A stretch of 64,000 nt of DNA from Erigeron canadensis (lineage: Eukaryota; Streptophyta; Magnoliopsida; Asterales; Asteraceae): NCBI RefSeq assembly GCF_010389155.1, contig NC_057761.1, positions 14,696,501 to 14,760,500 on the forward strand. Reading direction: 5' to 3'. Below the pieces are notes generated by a model, which saw only the letters and a list, made by a program, of their open reading frames with translations, was not told the DNA's origin and made no database searches. How positions within the stretch are numbered: position 1 is the first letter of the stretch; each line of letters begins with the position of its first letter. The position numbers and the translations under genes were made by a program. Of the stretch, positions 57,647-64,000 are shown in pieces.

Positions 57647-59099
57647 TGTAACACCCGTCATTTAAAAACATGGATTTCAAAAAAAAAACTTTGCCAAACG
57701 ACGTTTAAAAAGTAGCGGAAAAGGATCACTTAAAACTGCCCCATCCGTAATCGGATGGTACCTTTATAAAACGATGTTACTAACGTGCATCATCAAACCA
57801 ATATAAATGAAATCCAAGTTATGGCACCAACATAAATGCCATCATTATTACATGTTCATAAATCATAAATGAAAGTAGCCAAAACGTAAGGCTAAGGGAA
57901 GTCTAAGCATTCAACAATCTATGCTAGTCTTCTTTATTACTTCTACCCATCTCACCGAGCTAATCCTTTCCTAGCTCAAGCTTGCTTATCCTGAAGGCAC
58001 AACATTTTCAAAGAACAAGTGTTACCTAATAAATTAGCTAAGTAAGATAACATAATTTGAAAACATTTGCCGATTCATAATATATTAACAAAACATGTCA
58101 TAAATGTTAATATCACATACATATCACATCACAAGATAAACATAACACAATAGGATCATCATATTCCTAATGTGCCTAGCATTTCTTTCTTATCTTTCTT
58201 TCTTTACTTTGTTTCTTTGCCTAGACGTAGGCTAAGTGACTTACACCACTTACATAGGGATGTGGGGTTTGTGTGCAGGTGGTCGTAGACCAAACATGGA
58301 GTCCTCACACCCGACATGATGGGTAAACCTTTCGGTGGTCCATCGGCGTCGTTAAGGAATTGACAAAGTCATTTCCAACTGAATAAACCGTTTATGCCTT
58401 TACGCAATGGTGGTTAGTTACTCCACCCGGAATACTCAAACGTAACTATGCCACGGGAGGTATCATGATTCCCAAACCACGTGACCACGTACGCCCTAGC
58501 TCCGAGGAACTAGCACGGGTTAAGCTTAACACAACATCTTGAATATGCTCGAGACTTTTTAATTATATTAGCTTAGGCTACACTTTCACCTAAACTAATC
58601 ACATACATCATCTTTTACTTTAGGGCCCTTATTCGTGCACGTGTCATGGCAATCCTATTCATATGTGTAGTGACTAAGTGTTCAAGCCATGCAAACATTC
58701 ATAAAAACATTTCATCATTTCATTTCACGTGCATAACATCATACCTTTAAATCATTCATATCAATGGTAATCATACATATCCCATAAAGCCTCCCATATA
58801 ATCCCATAATCATACAAGTATGCAATTATATTCATTTGGTGGTTTTAACTTATAAAAACTATATTTTGTTGTACCCTCAGGTGACGAAAAGTGTTATCTT
58901 ACCTCAATAAGAATGCAATAACAAAGTGTCACACCAATTAAGACTCAACAGTGAATGCTCAAACCTTCAGAACCTACGATGTACAAAAGAGTCCAATTAA
59001 TTGCTAATTTACTCACTATCATTGTCTTTTCATGAAGACTCAACATCATGCTTTTATTAGTAAATACGTTTAATTTAAGGTGTTAAATATTCAATAACA

Positions 59100-59520
59100 T
59101 TTAGTTCAATAATGACAATTTCAATCTCGAACCACAAGATTCAAAAATGACAATTTCAATCTTGAACCATAAAGATCAAAAGTTACAATTTCAATCTCAC
59201 AAGATTCAAAACACAATTTCAATCTTGCAAGGACCAAATATGTCATTTCGGAACTGCAGGGATCAAAACTGTCAATTTCAAAACTGTAGGGATCAAAACT
59301 TTCACTTTTCAAACTATAGGGATCAAAATTGTCACTTTCAAAACTACAGGGATCAAAACTGTCATTTTCGAAACTACAGGGACCGTTTATGTCAAATCGG
59401 AAACTTCAGGGACCACAACTGTCACTTTTTGAAACTGCAGGGACCGTTTATGTCAAATCAGAAACTTCAGGGACCAAAACTGTCACTTTTTGAAACTGCA
59501 AGAACCAAAACCGAAAAATC
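59100..59520. repeat. Tandem repeats of about 30-37 bp in LTR G
   Basis: Units built on AACTGCAGGGATCAAAACTGT, with variants GGGACCGTTTATGTCAAATC and GATCAAAATTGTCAC, recur about a dozen times. Before them are units with AATTTCAATCT (59117-59240). Confidence 0.85.
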
Positions 59521-59529
59521 TGCTAACAG

Positions 59530-59548
59530 TGACGTCAGCATGACGTCA
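59530..59548. promoter_or_regulatory. Paired TGACGTCA sites
   Basis: Two perfect palindromic TGACGTCA octamers 11 bases apart (59530-59537, 59541-59548). TGACG pairs about 12 bases apart form as-1-type elements bound by TGA bZIP factors. Here the spacing is one base shorter. Confidence 0.5.
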
Positions 59549-60650
59549 GCAGATGGGACGTGCAGATGATCGGGAAAAAAGCTTTCCGTCGCTAATTTCG
59601 TCGCTAGATCGTCGCTACATGGAACATAAACTTTAAAACGCGATTGCGACTTCGTTACTTAACCGTTTTAGACGATTCTTTTTGCAAAATTCATGTTTCT
59701 CAGTAGAGAATCTAATTCCAGAAGAAAATCCCATTTTAAAAGGTTTCCTCTTCGGGTTTTATTAAAACTATTCGGAAACCATATACGTATAAACTTCAAA
59801 TCACGATTGCCGCTTCGTTACTCAACGGATTTAGATGATTCTTTTTGCAAAACTCATCATTTTCAGAAAATAAGATATCACAGAAAACAAATCTCATTTA
59901 AATCGCTTTTATCACTGGATCTCACGAAAAAAGTATTAAAAACGTTACAAATCGTATTGAAATCCATATGTATGAATCAAGATCATAGCAAACTATTTTA
60001 CAGAACTAAAAGATATTAAAAATGAACCATATTACAGTAATCATCTATGCTTGTATGACCGTCATCATTGAGATCCCAAAATATACCCGAAAACGTTAAT
60101 TTTTGGTATGGAAATCACTAGACACAAGCAAAGATCATTGTAATGGAAATAATCATATGAAAATAAATTGCTTACTGATTTCCAGGAGTTCAAGATCAAA
60201 TTATGGGAGAATAGGGTGGAGAAATAAGAGAGAATGAGAAAACCTAATGATAATAGGTTATAAAATGATAAGAATGGATTAAAAGGAAGTTATTAGACTT
60301 GTTACCGTAATGGACCAGCCATTAAGCTTTAATTTTCGTTCATGATGGTTGGGCTTGACTAAGACCCACTCAAACAAGTCCAAAAACACATATTAGTCTA
60401 ATAACTAAGGCCCGAAGCTAATACGTACACTACCGGAAGGCCAACTAACGTCTTTAGCACATAATGGTGAACCGACACACCATTTTAACATCACATAACT
60501 CTATAACACATCTACATATATGCACTTTAATTATCATTTAACAACTTATTAATCAACTAGCAATTAAAGAGACTAACGACGTTAAGGATCAACTAACGGT
60601 CAACGATAAGTCAAACTTGAAAAGTTTGGGATGTTACAATTACCTCCCCC

Positions 60651-61200
60651 TTAAGAGGATTCCGTCCTCGGAATCTCATCAGAAATGAACAAATGAGGAT
60701 ACTTCGCTTTCATTACGGGTTCGGTCTCCCAAGTTAAACTTTCACCATGGTTATGCTTCCATTTGATCAACACAAGGTCAATCACCTTCCGACGAAGTTT
60801 CTTTTGCTTCCTTTCAAGTATCTCTACCGGTTCGTCAACCATTCTTTTCTTAGGATCAATACTCACATCTTTAATAGGAATCACACTAGACTCTTCCGCC
60901 AGGCATTTCCTCAAATAAGACACATGAATTGTGTTGTGAATTCCATCCAGCTCTGGAGGCAATTCCAACTGATAAGCTAAATCTTTAATACGCTTCAATA
61001 TCTTAAAAGGTCCAATGAAACGTGGACTCAACTTTCCTTTCTTTCCAAAACGTATTACGCCTTTCCAAGGAGAGACTTTCAACATTACCAAATCACCAAC
61101 TTTAAACTCCATCGGCCTTCTTTTCTTGTCAGCATAAGTCTTTTGTCGTTCTCTTGCTACACGAAGTGCTTCCTTTGCAACATTAACTTTCTCAGCTCAA
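60651..61200 (-). pseudogene. pol: gypsy G integrase C-terminus and chromodomain
   Basis: Frame 61112-60651 (153 aa) begins MEFKVGDLVMLKVSPWKGV. It has the integrase GPF/Y-type zone (LSPRFIGPFKILKRI, YQLELPPELDGIHNTIHVSY) and then a chromodomain-like segment (VIDLVLIKWKHNHGESLTWE). Chromodomains tie chromoviral integrase to histone marks. A frameshift near 61200 separates it from the integrase core. It ends 13 bases from the 3' LTR boundary, which is normal for Tekay/Del. Confidence 0.88.
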
Positions 61201-61978
61201 ATTTCAATGATTTGAGGACCCGTAAACTGCTTTCACCGGGTTCCATCCAACAACTTGGAGTCCTACATCTCCTACCATAAAGCATTTCAAATGGTGGCAT
61301 GCCAATACTTGCATGATAGCTGTTATTATAAGTAAACTCAATAAATCGCAAATGATCATCCCATGCACCACCATACTCTAAAACACAAGCCCTTAGCATG
61401 TCTTCCAAGGTTTGAATAGTCCTTTCACTTTGCCCATCAGTTTGAGGATGATAGGCCGTGCTCAAATTTACTCTAGTACCTAATTCTCTTTGAAGACTTT
61501 TCCAAAAGCTAGATACATACCTCGTGTCTCGATCTAAAACAATGGACAAAGGAACACCATGCTTTGAAACGATTTCATCTATGTACATCTTCGCCATCTT
61601 GGTCAATGGTACATCTTGCCGTGTTGCTAAGAAATGAGCACTCTTTGTCAACCTATCTACAATAACCCATACCATGTCATTTCCCTTTGGTGTTCTAGGT
61701 AGCTTGGTCACAAAATCCATTGTAATATGATCCCATTTCCATTCTGGAATCTCCAACTGATGTAACAATCCATAAGGCTTTTTGTGATCTGCTTTAACAC
61801 GAGCACAAGTCAAACATCTTTCAACAAAATGTGCAACTTCCCCTTTAATATTTGGCCACCAATAAAGAGGCTTCAAATCTGCACACATCTTCGTAATACC
61901 GGGATGTACTGAATATCTGGACCTATGAGCTTCTTCAAGTATTAGCTCACGGTTACCATCAAGAAATAGTACCCAGAT
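61157..61978 (-). pseudogene. pol: gypsy G integrase core
   Basis: Open for 243 aa from 61888. It has the zinc Cys pair in CLTCARVKAD, the first Asp in ITMDFVTKLPRTP, the second in IVLDRDTRYVSSFW and Glu in TDGQSERTIQTLEDM, and then NNSYHASIGMPPFEMLYGRR. The usual SDRD is LDRD here. A TGA at 61979 (from CGA) lies between RNase H and integrase in the same frame. Confidence 0.9.
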
Positions 61979-62565
61979 TCAGCCTTTATAAGTCTGCAAT
62001 CCACGACTATTCATTTCCATAGCAAGTCGCTTCTTCTTGCCGAGACTTTCTTTATCAACATTTTCTTTCAAAAGACCTTTAGTTTGGGCTTCCTTGATTC
62101 GTTCAAGTAACCCAGATTTAGCTTGGACAACCATACTCATTAATTTGCAAGAAGAATTCTGCACCTTTCGACTTAATGCATCTGCGACAACATTAGCTTT
62201 ACCGGGATGATACTTAATTTCACAATCATAATCCTTCAGAAGTTCCATCCATCTTCGTTGTCTTACATTCATATCCTTTTGAGTGAACACATATTGCAAA
62301 CTTTTATGGTCAGTGTACAAGGTACACTTAGTACCATACAAGTAGTGTCTCCATAACTTCAATGCAAACACTACAGCAGCTAATTCAAGGTCATGAGTCG
62401 GGTAGTTCTTTTCATGAGGCTTCAACTGGCGTGAAGCATATGCAATGACTTTGTCTCTTTGCATAAGAACACAACCCAAACCTGAAATAGAAGCATCACT
62501 ATAAACAATGAGATCATCAGTACCTTCAGGTAAGGCGAGGACAGGGGCTTCACATAACTTTTTCT
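61979..62565 (-). pseudogene. pol: gypsy G RNase H
   Basis: Frame 62479-61979 continues an upstream part ([16 protein letters not shown], read across 62520-62470). Motifs are [47 protein letters not shown] and [10 protein letters not shown]. The catalytic Asp, Glu, Asp and Asp are all present. Confidence 0.9.
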
Positions 62566-63921
62566 TTAACGTTTGGAAGGCTTTTTCTTGTGCTTCCTTC
62601 CACTCGAACTCACCCCTTTCTTTGTCAATTCCGTCATAGGTTTAGCTATACGAGAGAAATCTTCAATAAACCTTCGATAATAGCCCGCTAAACCAAGAAA
62701 ACTTTTAATTTCCGTAGGTGTCTTAGGCTGCTCCCATTTGGAGACAGCTTCAATCTTCGCAGGATCAACTTTTATTCCTTCGGAAGAGATAACATGCCCG
62801 AGAAATTGAACTTCTCGAAGCCAGAATTCACACTTTGAGAACTTTGCATATAACTTTTTCTCCCTAAGAACCTCAAGGACGGCCCTTAAGTGCTCACGGT
62901 GCTCAGCTTCAGACTTTGAATAGATAAGAATATCGTCAATGAAGACAATCACAAAATGATCTAAGAATGGGCGACATACCCGATTCATTAAATCCATAAA
63001 AGCGGCAGGAGCATTTGTCAACCCAAACGGCATGACAAGAAACTCATAGTGCCCATAACGTGTACGAAAAGCTGTCTTGGCTACATCTTCCTTTTTGACT
63101 TTTAATTGATGATAGCCAGACCGCAAGTCGATCTTTGAGAAGTAAGAAGCACCATGGAGTTGATCAAAGAGATCATCGATACGTGGGAGGGGATACTTAT
63201 TCTTAACCGTTCGCTTATTAAGCTCACGGTAGTCTATGTACATACGCATAGAACCATCTTTCTTTTTGACAAAGAGAACAGGAGCTCCCCAAGGCGAGGA
63301 ACTTGGACGTATGAAACCTTTGTCAAGTAGCTCTTGGAGCTGAGACATAAGCTCTTTCATTTCTGTAGGAGCCAAACGATACGGTGCTTTTGCAACAGGA
63401 GTAGCACCGGGTACAAGATCAATTTGAAATGTAACCTCACGGTCGGGAGGAATACCGGGAAGATCATCAGGAAAGATATCAGAAAATTCAGAAACCACGT
63501 CAACATCTGAAATGGGAGACTTTTCTTTTCGTGCATCAATAACATAAGCAAGGAAGTGGTTCTTATTCTGTCGGATACATTTGAGAGCCTTCATCAAATT
63601 CATGATCTTCAAGCTTCCTTTCTTCTTGTCTCCATATACTGAAATAACTTTACCATCTAGTGAAGAAAAACGCACGATCTTTTGGGAACATAAAATGTTA
63701 GCATCATGTTGAGATAACCAGTCCATGCCAATCACCACATCAAACCCAGCAAGAGTAGTGGGCAATAACTGAACCGGAAAGGAACGACCTTCTATTTCAA
63801 TGGAACAATCATCATAACCCTCTCGAATGTCACTAATAGTACCGTTAGCAACCTCAACTTCTATAGAACAATCTAGGGGAGTAGTATCTCTATCGAGCTT
63901 AGGAACAAATAAAGTAGACAC
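62566..63921 (-). pseudogene. pol: gypsy G protease end and reverse transcriptase
   Basis: 451 aa open. The first part is the C-terminal half of the protease ([35 protein letters not shown]). RT follows: [55 protein letters not shown], catalytic [19 protein letters not shown] and [14 protein letters not shown] one-base frameshift near 62625 (TTGACAAAGAAAGGGG) is the only damage in about 1.3 kb, so this element is young compared with the rest of the window. Confidence 0.92.
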
Positions 63922-64000
63922 AAAAGACTTATTTGCACCCGAATCAAAAAGAACAGAAGCAGGTTTTGAATTAACAAGAAAAGTACCTCTTATTACCTCA
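63922..64000 (-). pseudogene. pol: gypsy G protease active-site region, runs off the window
   Basis: It reads [16 protein letters not shown] in the same frame as the RT. It contains an intact Asp-Ser-Gly protease motif (complement of 63935-63960). The rest of protease, gag and the 5' LTR lie beyond the window. Confidence 0.85.

Larger units (their letters stand above)
57647..60638 (-). repeat. 3' LTR of gypsy element G
   Basis: 2992 bp from TGTAACACCCGTCA to GGGATGTTACA, next to a polypurine tract (complement of ATTACCTCCCCCTTAAG, 60640-60656). The TGTAACACCC end and the multi-kilobase length suit Tekay/Del chromoviruses. It has no genes. A low-complexity frame at 59147-59569 reflects tandem repeats and not a protein. 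Tandem TGACGTCA motifs lie at 59530-59548. Confidence 0.85.

Noticed and set aside
59147..59569. 140-aa open frame with repeated NCHFQNYRDQ-like units
   Set aside because: It only mirrors the tandem DNA repeats of LTR G. The opposite frame is equally repetitive. It lies inside an LTR.

Overview
The window is plant nuclear DNA that is almost entirely nested LTR retrotransposons. The evidence is initiator-Met tRNA primer-binding sites (TGGTATCAGAGC type), gag-pol cores of Ty1/copia and Ty3/gypsy type, LTRs with plant TATA boxes (CTATAAATAG), a hAT MITE, a tRNA-type SINE and relics of two plant gene families (DA1/DAR LIM-peptidase and RanBP2 zinc finger). It looks like a large, TE-rich eudicot genome. 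An asterid is plausible, but that is an impression and not a demonstration. I see no intact host gene, rRNA, tRNA or CRISPR array.

Layout. 1-1579: end of the 5' LTR, gag and protease of a Ty3/gypsy element (gypsy I). 1580-13162: minus-strand copia element A (Sirevirus-like), holding gag, PR, IN, RT and RNase H plus a large extra ORF downstream of pol. 13163-15334: gypsy I pol resumes, then is cut by a solo LTR (B, from 15335). At about 16986 the sequence switches abruptly to about 9.7 kb of different DNA: a hAT MITE, a SINE, a DA1-like pseudogene, a RanBP2 zinc-finger relic and the 5' half of copia H. This runs into a gap of exactly 100 N (26733-26832). After the gap, 26833-38560 repeats 5221-16985 almost base for base. 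It then continues correctly to the end of solo LTR B, the C-terminal integrase and the 3' LTR of gypsy I (to 40275). The two copies carry complementary indel gradients, so this is probably one locus represented twice by overlapping contigs.

40281-42376 is a deleted copia fragment (copia B) into which gypsy I had inserted. From 42377 comes a stack of minus-strand copia pieces (C, D-prime, D), present as LTRs plus the post-pol accessory ORF. Plus-strand copia E (49221-56281) sits in D. LTR element F (from 56282) follows, and then gypsy G, a chromovirus on the minus strand with LTR 57647-60638 and pol running off the window end.

The elements form a stratigraphy (G in F in E in D in D-prime; A and solo LTR B in gypsy I in copia B). 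Two signals stand out biologically. The first is an uncharacterised accessory ORF shared by four divergent copia elements. The second is a dense set of hairpins with different arm sequences but conserved layout just upstream of the TATA box in the copia LTRs, most extreme in LTR D (46929-47530).
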